This document shows, one piece after another, positions 32,392-41,402 of a stretch of 64,000 nt of DNA. Below the pieces are notes generated by a model. That model did not search any database. It saw only the letters and a program-made list of their open reading frames with translations, and was not told where the DNA came from. This stretch comes from CAZFLD01 sp964519835. Its GTDB lineage: Bacteria; Spirochaetota; Spirochaetia; DSM-27196; CAZFLD01. The DNA is taken from the NCBI GenBank assembly GCA_964519835.1, contig CAZFLD010000001.1, forward strand, positions 62,001-126,000, in the 5' to 3' direction. Position 1 is the first letter of the stretch, and each line of letters starts with the position of its first letter. The translations under genes were made by a program, and so were the position numbers.

Positions 32392-33477
32392 TTACGATAG
32401 CAGCGTTATCCTGCTGAAAATGTAGTCCAGGTTCTCCTCTTTCATCACCACTCGAAAGTAAGGGGTGGCGTGAAGTCGCCGAGCGTTGTAGGTATCGGAT
32501 TTCAGATACTTCTCGCTCCGGCGGCTGTCGAACCAGTGAACGAGCGCGATCTGGCCGTGGACGATCTCCAAGCAGGTCATTCCCCGCTTTCCGACGACGG
32601 TGCCCGAGTTGAACATACACGGAACGACGAGGTTGGCGTTGTAGAGGCTTGCCACCTCCGCATGGCGGCCGTCGTGCTCCCGGATGTGGCGCAACTCCTT
32701 TTTGTAGCTCTCGATGCGCGACTCGATACCTCTCCTTTTGTTGCTTCCCGCCTTGGGGTATTTCCGACACAAGCGCTCGATCTCAAACTTGATCGTATCC
32801 ACCTTAGACATGGACTCAAAAAGGGGGCGATGTGTGTGGCCGATGATCGACATGACTTTGCGTCGGCTGGCGAACTCGTATACACGCCTTTCGGTGCGGA
32901 AGCGCTTCATGCTGTTGTGAGCCACCGAGTAGTTTTTGATCTTCAACGGGTTGGCGATGTAGCGGAGACCAAACTCGACCCACCGGTTGTGGTGAACAAA
33001 TGTCTTTGAGGTCTGGTGACCATGAAAGACAAAGACATCGTGGTCGCCGTATGCAAAGCGAAGTCCCTCGTGGAGCACCATCTCGTCCGGCCGGTGGCGG
33101 GTAAGATCGAAGTCGTGATTCCCAAAAATGCGATAGAATCTGCCCTCGTTCTCAAATGCCTCAAACAGGGCATAGGCGCCGGCCCAGCGCTGCATGATGT
33201 CGGGTAGCCGGAAACGCTGGAGCTCCTCTATGTCGCCATTTAGGATCAACGTGTGGCCGGCTGGAAAGTAGTGTTGGCCGAGGACGGAGATAAACATATC
33301 CGAGTTCTCGGCGAAATCATCGGTTCCCGAGCCGTTGCCGAGGTGGAGGTCGCTGAAAATAACGTATCTATCGCCGTTGGTCAGGGGACGCCGTTCGAGC
33401 CGACGGTAGAGTCGGCTCAAGTTCGCAAAGCTAAAGACCTCGCGGTTCATCCGTTCCGCGGGGACGTTGATGCTCAT
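32392..33477 (-). CDS. Metallophosphoesterase (calcineurin-like)
   Basis: 361 residues. Classic motifs in order: SDLHLG (D-x-H), LNGDIEEL (GD), FGNHDFD (GNHD), FVFHGHQ and IGHTHRP (GHxH). Together they bind two metal ions and hydrolyse a phosphoester. A basic helical insertion follows the GHTH motif (about 235-280). No membrane segment. Substrate (UDP-diacylglucosamine, nucleotides or phosphoprotein) cannot be fixed. ATG 33477 is preferred to GTG 33486 because TAGTGT ends exactly seven bases before it, matching the leaderless pattern. Confidence 0.87.
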   Translation of the reverse strand: MSINVPAERMNREVFSFANLSRLYRRLERRPLTNGDRYVIFSDLHLGNGSGTDDFAENSDMFISVLGQHYFPAGHTLILNGDIEELQRFRLPDIMQRWAGAYALFEAFENEGRFYRIFGNHDFDLTRHRPDEMVLHEGLRFAYGDHDVFVFHGHQTSKTFVHHNRWVEFGLRYIANPLKIKNYSVAHNSMKRFRTERRVYEFASRRKVMSIIGHTHRPLFESMSKVDTIKFEIERLCRKYPKAGSNKRRGIESRIESYKKELRHIREHDGRHAEVASLYNANLVVPCMFNSGTVVGKRGMTCLEIVHGQIALVHWFDSRRSEKYLKSDTYNARRLHATPYFRVVMKEENLDYIFSRITLLS

Positions 33478-33484
33478 GGCGGTC

Positions 33485-33490
33485 ACACTA
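33485..33490 (-). promoter_or_regulatory. -10-like box TAGTGT seven bases before metallophosphoesterase ATG
   Basis: TAGTGT on the minus strand (33490-33485) is followed by seven bases and ATG 33477, with no Shine-Dalgarno and only a weak -35. It is divergent from the similar box at 33551-33556. Confidence 0.4.
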
Positions 33491-33550
33491 TCAGACCTTG
33501 AGCGGAGTCACCATCGGTCCGATACTCTGTTAAAGCCCCCTCAATGGTGG

Positions 33551-33556
33551 TAGGAT
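33551..33556 (+). promoter_or_regulatory. -10-like box TAGGAT seven bases before GTG 33564
   Basis: TAGGAT ends seven bases before the GTG start of the 618-residue unknown protein. No ribosome-binding site lies between, so it is a leaderless candidate. Confidence 0.35.
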
Positions 33557-33563
33557 TAGAATC

Positions 33564-35420
33564 GTGAGTGACACGTTTTCGAACAACCGAAATCCTCCTG
33601 AATACGTCACTTACGACGACAAGGCGCGGGAAGAGTTCCTGTCCCAGCACGGCAGTTTTGCTCCGGAGGAACGGGATGCATTTCACAAGATTTGCCGCAG
33701 TTGGGAGGAGCAAATCCCATTCCCTCGTATCGATGAATACCTTACGCGCGGCAGTTTAATCGAGAAGCTTCGGACGGCCCGCCTGGGCGTTGTTATTACC
33801 CAGTTCAAAGACGGCCAGAGAAAGCCAAAGGGGTTGGTGCTCTCGGAGGAAGGGGGCCTGATATTCTACAAGACACTGCTCGAGGAAGAGTACGTGGGCT
33901 TGCAGGAATCAATTGCTAACCCTTTGCCGACGGAGAAGGTGCTTTCTGATACCGACTTAGCAATCCCCGAGAGTCATATCACGGATACCTCGTTTGAGGG
34001 GCTTGTTGAGCGCGTCGGAGGTATGGCGAAAGACGTGTCCGCGATCTATCGGTTGGACCTTGGCGGCGGCGAGCGGCTTTTACTTCCGTCCAGCCGCGTA
34101 AAGTCCGCCCTCGCCTTGGCGATCGCTCGGCTGAAGTATCACTTTCAAAGCGCAAACCTGATGTCCGAGGTCGCCCGGATTCTCAATTCGAGTGTTATGG
34201 AAATCAAGTCCCAGATCGAGTCGAAGGAGATGGCTCGGTGGAAGCAGATATGTGATGCCGTCTCCGAGAACAGGGGTGACCTCGAGCAACGAAAGGGGCT
34301 GGCGGTCGACGAACACTTTTTTACCTCTGCTCAGTTCGCCCGCCGGTATATCGAGGGGCAAATTGCGCACAGCAAAAAGCAGCGTGAGCAGCAGACCGCT
34401 CAATCCGACGATATCGCAGCGATCGAGGAGAAGGTGCGGATGGCGCCGACGTTTTTTGTCGATCCGCCGACGGTGTTCTCCTGGCTTGACGAGTACGAGT
34501 CGGAGTACGGCGAGCAGTACCCGAAATTCCGGGAGGCTTTCTTCGAGGATGCAACAACCGCAAAAGAGCGGCGGTCCCTGCCGCAAGTCCTGTTGGTCGG
34601 CAATCGCTACATTCACCGCAACAATGTGTTTCCGGCGTTCAAAAACGATTTCGAAGCACTCAAGCAAACGCTCCGATCCGAGTATCTCGATGTGATGAAG
34701 AACTACCTCCGGGGAATAAAGCACGAAGGTGAGCGGGTTTTCGCGTCGGAGCAGAGTTTTGAGGAAGACATTGCCCGCAGGGTGTCCGACGCAAACGAGT
34801 TTGTGAGTGAGCTTTTGGAGAAGCCGGCGATCCTCGCGGAAGCGTTGATTCACAACGCGAAGAAAAAACGGAGCGTCAAGAGTATCGACGATTTAAAGAT
34901 AGTTATGGCCGACTACTTCCAAGTCGGAACAATGAAGCTCAAAGACATAAGCTACGTATTTGGGCTCTCCATGTTGGAGCTCTTCGACACGGCATTCCGC
35001 GACTCAGCGATACTCCGGCAGATCTGGCTAAAGATCACGGGCCGCGCAGAGACACTCCGGGATGCCTTTGCCCGTCTCACGTCCCAAGTCTACGGCAACC
35101 CCAAAAACCGGCTGGGCGGGGGGAAGCAGTTTTCCAGCGACAGGCATGTTGCGGTCGAGCCAAAGGTCGCCGGGGACGGGGCGGCAGCCTCAGGCTCAGT
35201 TTCAGCTTATGGGCCACGCACCGCATCACAGAATGTTTCGACCAAGCGTGGATCGACTCGGCCCGCGCCGAACTCCCGCGAGAAGTCGACGGGCGCCAAA
35301 AAAGGAAAACGAGATAGGCCAAAGGGCAAACAGCCCGTTATCATCAAGCAGAAAAAGCCCTACAACGAGAAAGAGCGGAACGAGGCCTGGGACAACTTCA
35401 AAAAGACGCTCAGCGAATAA
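33564..35420 (+). CDS. Large soluble protein of unknown function
   Basis: 618 residues, no signal peptide or membrane segment. The N-terminal ~490 residues are mostly helical and charged, with no catalytic motif I recognise. Recognisable stretches are HKICRSWEEQIPFPRIDEYL near residue 45 and KDISYVFGLSMLELFD near residue 475. The last ~110 residues are low-complexity, Lys/Gly/Ser/Pro-rich and strongly basic (STGAKKGKRDRPKGKQ), which suggests nucleic-acid or ribosome contact. It is followed by an FAD enzyme whose start shares one base with its stop, so the two are co-expressed. No function is assigned. Confidence 0.55.
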   Translation: MSDTFSNNRNPPEYVTYDDKAREEFLSQHGSFAPEERDAFHKICRSWEEQIPFPRIDEYLTRGSLIEKLRTARLGVVITQFKDGQRKPKGLVLSEEGGLIFYKTLLEEEYVGLQESIANPLPTEKVLSDTDLAIPESHITDTSFEGLVERVGGMAKDVSAIYRLDLGGGERLLLPSSRVKSALALAIARLKYHFQSANLMSEVARILNSSVMEIKSQIESKEMARWKQICDAVSENRGDLEQRKGLAVDEHFFTSAQFARRYIEGQIAHSKKQREQQTAQSDDIAAIEEKVRMAPTFFVDPPTVFSWLDEYESEYGEQYPKFREAFFEDATTAKERRSLPQVLLVGNRYIHRNNVFPAFKNDFEALKQTLRSEYLDVMKNYLRGIKHEGERVFASEQSFEEDIARRVSDANEFVSELLEKPAILAEALIHNAKKKRSVKSIDDLKIVMADYFQVGTMKLKDISYVFGLSMLELFDTAFRDSAILRQIWLKITGRAETLRDAFARLTSQVYGNPKNRLGGGKQFSSDRHVAVEPKVAGDGAAASGSVSAYGPRTASQNVSTKRGSTRPAPNSREKSTGAKKGKRDRPKGKQPVIIKQKKPYNEKERNEAWDNFKKTLSE

Positions 35421-36631
35421 TGTACGACTGGATTATTGTTGGGAGCGGGGTTCACGGACTGCTCCATGCGAATGTATTGTTGCGAGTGCGCGACGTTCGC
35501 CCCGAGGCCGTGTGTATTGTCGATCCACACCCACGGCCGCTGCAGCGTTGGAACCACCGCCTCGCCAACGCCGGCGCCGCATACCTTCGAAGCCCCGGTG
35601 CCCACACCTTGGAGCCCGACTTCGCCGCAATTGTTCGCTTTGCTCAAAACCGGCCGAGCTTTCCGGCACCGTTTATGGATCCGTATAGGAGGCCGTCCAC
35701 GCAGCTTTTCACCGCGTACGCCGACTCGCTCCTTGCTCGGATGCCCCTCGACACCATGCTGCGGCGCGGCGTCGTGGAAGAGATCCGCCTCGAGGGCGAA
35801 ACGGTGATTGCGGAGACCTCCACCGGCACGCTTCGCTCTCGTAGGCTGATCCTGGCGGTAGGCAAATCGGAGCAGCTGGAGATTCCGCAGTGGGCGGAGT
35901 CCTTGGCGGCGAGGGGTGGCGAGGTCAACCATGTGTACGACCCGCAGTTCCGCCTCAGCGCGTTCACGACGCGGGGTCGGTGTGTTGTGGTCGGCGGCGG
36001 TATCGGCGCCGCTCAGGTTGCGCTTGCACTGGCGCGGCAGGGCGCTGAAGTCGATGTGTTGTCGCGGAGGCCAATAGCCGTTTCCATGTTCGATAGTGAG
36101 CCGTGCTTTATCGGGCCAAAGTGCCTCCGGGCCTTTCGTAATACCGCCTCATCCGAGGAACGGCGGGCGATGATACAAGAGGCCCGGCGACCGGGCACCG
36201 TACCCCGGTTTGTCTACGACGAGCTTATGTCCGCCGTAGACGCAGGGCGGATTCGACTGTACATCGGAGAGGTGAGTGATACCGCAATCCAACCGGACGG
36301 TAAACCCCGGCAAATCGGGCTCTTTACCGGTAAGGAGGCGATTCGATGCGCGTCGGTTATCCTCGCCACGGGCTATCGCGATGCCGTTCCCGCCGCCGCC
36401 CTCATGGACCGATTGTCGGACCGATACGGCTTCCCGCGGACCCCCGACGGGTATCCCCTCGCGGCGCCGACTCTCGAATGGGGCGGCGGCATCTACCTGA
36501 CCGGTTCCCTGGCGGAGCTCGAGCTCGGGCCGCCGGCGCCGAATATCATTGGTGCCCACAACGCCGCCCGTGCCATGTTGGGAGTGCTCAGCTGGAAGTT
36601 TGCGCGCAATACCGCGCGGTCCGACTACTGA
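35420..36631 (+). CDS. FAD/NAD(P)-binding oxidoreductase (flavin monooxygenase-like)
   Basis: 403 residues. An N-terminal FAD site (IIVGSGVHGLLHANVL), an NAD(P)H site near residue 190 (CVVVGGGIGAAQVALALA) and a third conserved ILATGYRD match the two-dinucleotide-fold layout of flavin-containing and lysine/ornithine N-monooxygenases. The substrate is unknown. The ATG overlaps the stop of the 618-residue unknown by one base (TAATG), so translation is coupled and the unknown protein may be a partner. It ends 30 bases before a convergent PIN-domain gene. Confidence 0.78.
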   Translation: MYDWIIVGSGVHGLLHANVLLRVRDVRPEAVCIVDPHPRPLQRWNHRLANAGAAYLRSPGAHTLEPDFAAIVRFAQNRPSFPAPFMDPYRRPSTQLFTAYADSLLARMPLDTMLRRGVVEEIRLEGETVIAETSTGTLRSRRLILAVGKSEQLEIPQWAESLAARGGEVNHVYDPQFRLSAFTTRGRCVVVGGGIGAAQVALALARQGAEVDVLSRRPIAVSMFDSEPCFIGPKCLRAFRNTASSEERRAMIQEARRPGTVPRFVYDELMSAVDAGRIRLYIGEVSDTAIQPDGKPRQIGLFTGKEAIRCASVILATGYRDAVPAAALMDRLSDRYGFPRTPDGYPLAAPTLEWGGGIYLTGSLAELELGPPAPNIIGAHNAARAMLGVLSWKFARNTARSDY

Positions 36632-36661
36632 CAACCACGCCGCCCTTGCGCAGGTACCCAC

Positions 36662-37021
36662 CTAGTAGGGCGACCTGGCCTGTGTGCCGGCGATGTGAAG
36701 CAGCGTTTTGTCGTTGGTGAGCAGGAGCAAGCCGTGAACACGAGCGCTCGCGAGCACCAGGGCATCCATCCGACTCACGGGGTAGCGGCGCTCAACAAAG
36801 GCGGCTTCGGCCGCGACGGCTTCGTCGACCGGAAGAAAGGAAAAGCGCGGCAGTGTTTCCGCCGCCCTCCCGTAGAGGGCCTTCTCAACACCAACCATGA
36901 TTTCAACCCAGCTCACGGCGGAGATGTAACGGCCGGGGGTTGCATCGATGAGCTGCAACGCCTCCTGGCGGCCGTTCACCGCCTCGATAACGACGTTTGA
37001 GTCGAAGAGCGTGCCGTTCAC
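36662..37021 (-). CDS. PIN-domain protein (VapC-like), no adjacent antitoxin
   Basis: About 119 residues from GTG 37021. PIN acidic residues are in LFDSNVVIEA, SWVEIMVG, SRMDALVLASA and TNDKTLL, as in VapC-type Mg2+-dependent ribonucleases. The frame is open further upstream to 37168, but that part has no family sequence and the start has no Shine-Dalgarno. No antitoxin-like gene precedes it, since the divergent exonuclease I gene lies there. It may be an orphan or a non-toxin PIN nuclease. VapC assignment is by motif only. Confidence 0.62.
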   Translation of the reverse strand: MNGTLFDSNVVIEAVNGRQEALQLIDATPGRYISAVSWVEIMVGVEKALYGRAAETLPRFSFLPVDEAVAAEAAFVERRYPVSRMDALVLASARVHGLLLLTNDKTLLHIAGTQARSPY

Positions 37022-37149
37022 GGGGTGAGTGTACAGGCCGACGGACGATTTCACCAGAGGTGGCACGTCGTTCTCACCCCCACCGGTGCTGCGGCGCAGC
37101 ACTCCTCGGCTTGTACCAACACCCTTTGGACCGGACCACCACGAGCTTG

Positions 37150-37178
37150 TTGCGGGCCGGCGATGCAACCGTTAGAGT
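37150..37178 (+). promoter_or_regulatory. Promoter TTGCGG-17-TAGAGT, leaderless type, for exonuclease I
   Basis: TTGCGG (37150-37155) and TAGAGT (37173-37178) are 17 bases apart, and TAGAGT ends six bases before the ATG at 37185. There is no ribosome site. One of the better leaderless candidates because both hexamers fit. Confidence 0.5.
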
Positions 37179-37184
37179 CGAGCG

Positions 37185-38627
37185 ATGGCCGCGAGCTTTT
37201 TGTGGTACGACCTCGAAACCTTCGGTAGGCATCCGCAGTGGGATCGGATTGCTCAGTTCGCCGCCGTGCGGACCGACGGAGGCCTCGTCGAAACGGCGGA
37301 ACCGGTAGTCTGCTACTGCCGATTGAGTCCGGACTATCTCCCTGACCCGGAGTCGTGCCTGGTCACGGGCATTACCCCGGACATTGTCAATGAGCGCGGC
37401 GTCACGGAGCGGGATTTTGCCGCGACTATCCATGGGCAGATGATTCAGCCCGGCACGTGTTCCGTTGGTTACAACAACATTCGATTCGACGATGAGTTTG
37501 TCCGGGCGTTGTTCTATCGCAACTTCTACGATCCCTACCGCCGCGAATACGAGAAGGGCAACTCGAGGTGGGACATCATCGATCTTCTTCGTATGTGCCG
37601 TGATCTCAGGCCGGAGGGGATCAACTGGCCAACGGATCATATGGGCAAGCCGACCTTTGCCCTCGAATCGATTGCTCACGCGAACAGCATCGACCCCGGA
37701 AGCAGCCACGATGCCCGTGCCGACGTTCGCACAACCATCGCGGTTGCCCGCCTTTTGAAGTCAGCTCAACCGAAGCTCTTTGACTACTACTTAGGTCTCC
37801 GATCGAAGGACGAGGTACGGCGCCGACTAAAGCTTCAGGCAATGGACCCGCTGCTCCACACCTCCGGAATGTTCAGCTCTCCTGCGGGCTGTACGACCTT
37901 GATAATGCCGTTGAGCATCCGCCCCGAGAACGGGAATGCGATTATTTCCTACGACTTGCGTCACGATCCCGGCGATTGGCTCGATGAGCCGATAGACGAA
38001 GTCAAACGCCGCGTGTTCAGCCGGACCGAGGAATTGGGCGAGCGCGAGCGTATTCCTTTCAAGGAGGTTCACATCAATCGATGTCCCGCCATAGCACCGC
38101 GCGACACACTTGGTGCCGATCGCGCCGCTGAGCTTGGGCTCGACATCGACGCATGCCTATTGCACGCGGAGAAGCTTCGCCGCCGGCCGGACATCATCCA
38201 AAAGATTCGACGAGTCTACGCGGACCCGCCGAAGCGCCGGTCTGAAGATCCTGAGCTGCAGATATACTCGGGGGATTTTTTCCCTGATGAGGACAGAGTC
38301 GAATTCGAGCAGATCAGGGAGAGCCGTCCCGAAGAGATAAAGGCCAACCCGCCCATGCTCTACGACGCTCGAGGTCCCGTCCTCCTTCGCCGCTACATTG
38401 CGCGAAACTTCCCCGAATCGCTTGACGAACAGGAGTGGGAACGCTGGAAGAGCCACTGCGCCTCGCGTTTGCTGACCCCTGAGCCGAAAAATGCCTTGGA
38501 CTTTGATAGTTTCCGGAGGGCCATCAAGAATCGCCTGGTCCGGGTGGATACGCCGGCTCGCGACAAGGTCATTCTCAAAAAGCTGGACGAGTATGCAAGC
38601 AAGCTCGAGGCGGAAGTGCTTTTGTAG
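37185..38627 (+). CDS. sbcB: Exodeoxyribonuclease I
   Basis: 480 residues, the usual ExoI size. DEDDh exonuclease motifs: WYDLETFG (D, E), YNNIRFDDEF and HDARADV (H-x4-D), followed by the SH3-like and C-terminal helical domains typical of ExoI. It degrades single-stranded DNA 3' to 5', and takes part in mismatch repair and recombination with RecJ-type nucleases. It starts with ATG 37185 behind a leaderless-type promoter. It ends 220 bases before the convergent HtrA gene. Confidence 0.9.
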   Translation: MAASFLWYDLETFGRHPQWDRIAQFAAVRTDGGLVETAEPVVCYCRLSPDYLPDPESCLVTGITPDIVNERGVTERDFAATIHGQMIQPGTCSVGYNNIRFDDEFVRALFYRNFYDPYRREYEKGNSRWDIIDLLRMCRDLRPEGINWPTDHMGKPTFALESIAHANSIDPGSSHDARADVRTTIAVARLLKSAQPKLFDYYLGLRSKDEVRRRLKLQAMDPLLHTSGMFSSPAGCTTLIMPLSIRPENGNAIISYDLRHDPGDWLDEPIDEVKRRVFSRTEELGERERIPFKEVHINRCPAIAPRDTLGADRAAELGLDIDACLLHAEKLRRRPDIIQKIRRVYADPPKRRSEDPELQIYSGDFFPDEDRVEFEQIRESRPEEIKANPPMLYDARGPVLLRRYIARNFPESLDEQEWERWKSHCASRLLTPEPKNALDFDSFRRAIKNRLVRVDTPARDKVILKKLDEYASKLEAEVLL

Positions 38628-38768
38628 AGCGGCGTCGGTTTCCAAGAGCCCGCGGCCGGCGGAGCCGTTGCACGGAGCGGAGCCCGCCCCGGCCGCAACA
38701 GAGGGTGCCCCAAAAAAAGGGGCGACTCGACGACGGTAAGCCGCCGGGCCGCCCCAGGGGGAGTGTGT

Positions 38769-38800
38769 GCACGGCATTACGCCCATTACCTATGCCGTGC
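38769..38800. terminator. Convergent-gap hairpin 1
   Basis: GCACGGCAT (38769-38777) pairs with ATGCCGTGC (38792-38800), a perfect 9-bp stem in the gap between exonuclease I (+) and the HtrA gene (-). No T-run follows on either strand, but it may help limit read-through. A weaker 5-bp GCCCC/GGGGC stem with an A7 loop lies at 38707-38723. Confidence 0.5.
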
Positions 38801-38803
38801 ATT

Positions 38804-38835
38804 GCACCGCGCCGACTGTGGACCCGGCGCGGTGC
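38804..38835. terminator. Convergent-gap hairpin 2
   Basis: GCACCGCGCCG (38804-38814) and CGGCGCGGTGC (38825-38835) form a perfect, very GC-rich 11-bp stem with a 10-base loop, 12 bases beyond the HtrA stop codon. It is probably the end of HtrA transcription and useful from both sides. Confidence 0.6.
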
Positions 38836-38847
38836 CGACGGATCGAC

Positions 38848-40404
38848 CTATCGGCCGAAACCGAGGATCAACTGTCTTCCGTTGCGCAGAATGCGGAATC
38901 GCGTATCGCCGTTTGCCTCGTTTAGCTCGGCGAAAAACTCGGCCACATCGGCAATTGAAGTGCCGTTTACCTCCGTGACCACGTCGCCGGCGCGCAGACC
39001 GGCTTCAGCCGCAGTGCTGCCGGGCACGACGTCCACAACAACAGGACCACGTACACTACGGCCGAGATCCAGGCGGCTCCGCACTTGGTCGGTAAGCGGC
39101 CTGACAATAAACCCCGGCCATAGCTCTTCCGCGTTTTCGCCGGCTTCAGGAGCACGGCGGCCGGTGCGAACGTCGAGCATCATCTCCGCACCGTTTCGCA
39201 TGATGAGGAAATCGGCCGGCTCACCGACCTCGAGGGTTGCCACGCGCCGCACCAGCTCGCTACTTGAGTCGATTGAGGCACCATTGATCTCGAGGATCAC
39301 GTCGCCGGGAAGCAGACCCGACCTGGCACCGGGGGAATTGTTCCAGATGCTCGAAATAATCGCGCCGTTGGTGGAGTCGAGACCGAGCACATCGGCCATA
39401 TCTTCGCCGACGTTTCCAATCTGTACGCCGAGCCACGAATACTCCACGGAACCTTCCGCGATAAAGTCCTCGACGGCACGCTGGGCGTTGTTCACGGGAA
39501 TCGCGAAGCCCAGACCGATGCTCCCGCCGGTGCCCGAGGCAATCCACGTGTTGATACCCACAACCTCGCCGTCGAGATTGACAAGAGGCCCGCCCGAATT
39601 GCCACGGTTGATGGCGGCATCGGTCTGAATGTAGTCGGTCACCCCGCTGAGATTGCTCGTTGCGCCTGCGTCGCGCCCGATTGCACTAACAATCCCCGCA
39701 GTGACCGTGGACTCGTAGCCCAAAGGATTTCCTACGGCAAAGACCCAATCGCCGACCGCCAGGTTCTCGGAGTTGCCAAGAGTTGCAAGGGGTACTTCTT
39801 CGGTCGTCTCAAAAGAGACCATGGCCAGGTCCATAAGCGAGTCACTTCCAACAAGCTCGCCGCCGAATGATCGTCCGTCATGGAGAACAACCTCGATCTC
39901 ATCGGCTCTCCCGGCAACGTGGTCGTTGGTCAGGACGTACACCGTATCTCCGTCACGCGCAACTATCACGCCCGAGCCAACGCCTTCCTGGAAAAACTCG
40001 CGCGGCTCTCCGCCGTTTTCCTCATCCCTTGGCATTTGGAAAAAATCAAACGGGGTGCTGATTACCGGTTGTTGCACGCGACTAACGACGTTGACCTCAA
40101 CGACAACCGGTAGGGTTGCCGCCGCCACGTCACGGAATCGCTGCTGGAAGCTGAGAGTTACGTCGTTCGCCCCCGGCAAGGGGGTGTTTCCGGATTCCAG
40201 CACGGCAGGGGTAGCCTTCCGCTCTTCCGCGCTTCCAAACGCCAGCGTGGTTCCGGCGTTGTCACGGCCGATCTGGAGTCCGCTGCCGCCGTCGTTCGAC
40301 CTACCCGCGAGCTGCGAGCCGAGGTAGCCGCCGCCTATGGCCAACGCAAAGACTCCGACGATCGCGGCCATGCCTGCCGCGACTCGTTTTTGTGCTTGCT
40401 TCAT
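38848..40404 (-). CDS. degP: HtrA/Deg family periplasmic serine protease
   Basis: 518 residues. An N-terminal signal anchor (about 9-30) is followed by a trypsin-like domain with triad His162 (LTNDHVAG), Asp192 (SLMDLAMV) and Ser270 (NRGNSGGPLV). Two PDZ domains follow (about 315-410 and 420-510). It degrades or refolds damaged envelope proteins as a trimer-based cage. Start ATG 40404 has GGAGG nine bases upstream. The Lys/Arg-rich tail before the anchor and lack of a clear cleavage site suggest it may stay tethered. Deg-type subfamily (DegP, DegQ or DegS) is not decided. Direct repeats upstream suggest control by a response regulator. Confidence 0.9.
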   Translation of the reverse strand: MKQAQKRVAAGMAAIVGVFALAIGGGYLGSQLAGRSNDGGSGLQIGRDNAGTTLAFGSAEERKATPAVLESGNTPLPGANDVTLSFQQRFRDVAAATLPVVVEVNVVSRVQQPVISTPFDFFQMPRDEENGGEPREFFQEGVGSGVIVARDGDTVYVLTNDHVAGRADEIEVVLHDGRSFGGELVGSDSLMDLAMVSFETTEEVPLATLGNSENLAVGDWVFAVGNPLGYESTVTAGIVSAIGRDAGATSNLSGVTDYIQTDAAINRGNSGGPLVNLDGEVVGINTWIASGTGGSIGLGFAIPVNNAQRAVEDFIAEGSVEYSWLGVQIGNVGEDMADVLGLDSTNGAIISSIWNNSPGARSGLLPGDVILEINGASIDSSSELVRRVATLEVGEPADFLIMRNGAEMMLDVRTGRRAPEAGENAEELWPGFIVRPLTDQVRSRLDLGRSVRGPVVVDVVPGSTAAEAGLRAGDVVTEVNGTSIADVAEFFAELNEANGDTRFRILRNGRQLILGFGR

Positions 40405-40527
40405 GTCGGTCCCTCCATCTTTTCCTTGATCCGTCTTTTTCTGAATCCATTTTACGATTTAGGTGCCACGAACGGCTGAGCCTGCTCGCAACTCCCGGTT
40501 TCTGAGTCATAGAGTACGTCGGTAACC

Positions 40528-40554
40528 TTACAGAACTCTTACGCGGACATTACA
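40528..40554. promoter_or_regulatory. Three TTACA/G direct repeats at exact 11-bp spacing
   Basis: TTACA (40528-40532), TTACG (40539-40543) and TTACA (40550-40554) lie one helical turn apart on one face of the DNA. This is the pattern bound by tandem OmpR/PhoB-type response regulators. The site sits between the divergent HtrA gene and the membrane-anchored DUF2807 gene, so it could control both as an envelope-stress pair. The regulator is not in the window. Confidence 0.5.
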
Positions 40555-40589
40555 GTTTGGTAAGAAAGACAGGGGAGCCGGCGGCGTGT

Positions 40590-40595
40590 TATGCT
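40590..40595 (+). promoter_or_regulatory. -10-like box TATGCT seven bases before ATG 40603
   Basis: TATGCT ends seven bases before ATG 40603, with no ribosome site between, and overlaps the alternative ATG 40591. A clear -35 is missing, so an activator binding the upstream 11-bp repeats would make sense. Confidence 0.45.
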
Positions 40596-40602
40596 CACGA
40601 GT

Positions 40603-41367
40603 ATGGACCCAAACCGCCGCACACGACTCGCTAGTATCTTAGGAATAGTCGCTGTTGTTATCGTTCTTGTGGTAACCGGGGTCGTCGCGTTTCAGAGCGC
40701 GTTTGGAGGCATGAACTCAGTTATGCAGTCGCTTGGCCGTACGATAGGGGAGGCCGTCGGCTCCTTTTCAGGCGAGTCGGAAGAGCGAGAGTTCGAAGTA
40801 GAAGGCTTCGACTCGATACGCGTTCGGGGCGGTTGGAAGCTCACCGTGCGGCAGGGCAGCGGATTTTCCACCACCGTAACAGCACCTTCCGATGCATTCG
40901 AGTATCTCGATCTAGATGTACGGAGCAACACACTCGAGATCGGCTTTGGTCGGAGCGTTGGGTGGGACAGCTTAAGCGGGCGATTTGAGGCCGTGATAAC
41001 GGTGCCTGAATTGGAAGCCCTCAGGACTGAGGGCGGCGCGGACGTGCGGTTGCTCGGGATCAGTACCGACGCGTTGGAGCTTCGTTCCGACGGCGCGGCG
41101 CAGATCACGGCTGTCGAGTCCCGCGTGGTTGACTTGCGGCTGGGTGCCGACGGTGGCGTTCGTGTCGATTTTGCGCGTTCCTGGGTCACCAACGCGGACC
41201 TGGACATCGACGGGGCTGCGTCAATACGTTTACACATGGTCGGCGGAACAATCAGCGGATCGATGGACGGCGTCGGCGTCTTGCGCTATTCCGGCGAGGC
41301 GCGTCGGGAAATCGAGACCTCCGGGTTGGCGAGTGTCGAGTTTGTTGAATCGTTTAGTGACGAATAA
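40603..41367 (+). CDS. Membrane-anchored DUF2807-like (GIN-domain) protein
   Basis: 254 residues from ATG 40603, chosen by the leaderless box. ATG 40591 would lie within that box. One transmembrane segment (about 9-31) is followed by an exported beta-rich domain. FEVEGFDSIRVRGGWKLTVRQG, then repeated short strands with G-A-D/G-A-A-x-I motifs, are characteristic of the DUF2807 head domain (a right-handed beta-helix-like fold). The molecular role of the family is unknown, and adhesin-like labels in databases are speculative. It is divergent from HtrA, with a shared regulatory region. A coiled-coil protein follows 35 bases downstream. Confidence 0.8.
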   Translation: MDPNRRTRLASILGIVAVVIVLVVTGVVAFQSAFGGMNSVMQSLGRTIGEAVGSFSGESEEREFEVEGFDSIRVRGGWKLTVRQGSGFSTTVTAPSDAFEYLDLDVRSNTLEIGFGRSVGWDSLSGRFEAVITVPELEALRTEGGADVRLLGISTDALELRSDGAAQITAVESRVVDLRLGADGGVRVDFARSWVTNADLDIDGAASIRLHMVGGTISGSMDGVGVLRYSGEARREIETSGLASVEFVESFSDE

Positions 41368-41402
41368 TAGAGAGTGGCGAATATTTGGAGGAAGGACTCG
41401 AT

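Noticed and set aside
37022..37168. Antitoxin-like N-terminus fused to the PIN protein
   Set aside because: No DNA-binding or antitoxin motif is present, and the stretch overlaps the exonuclease I promoter region.
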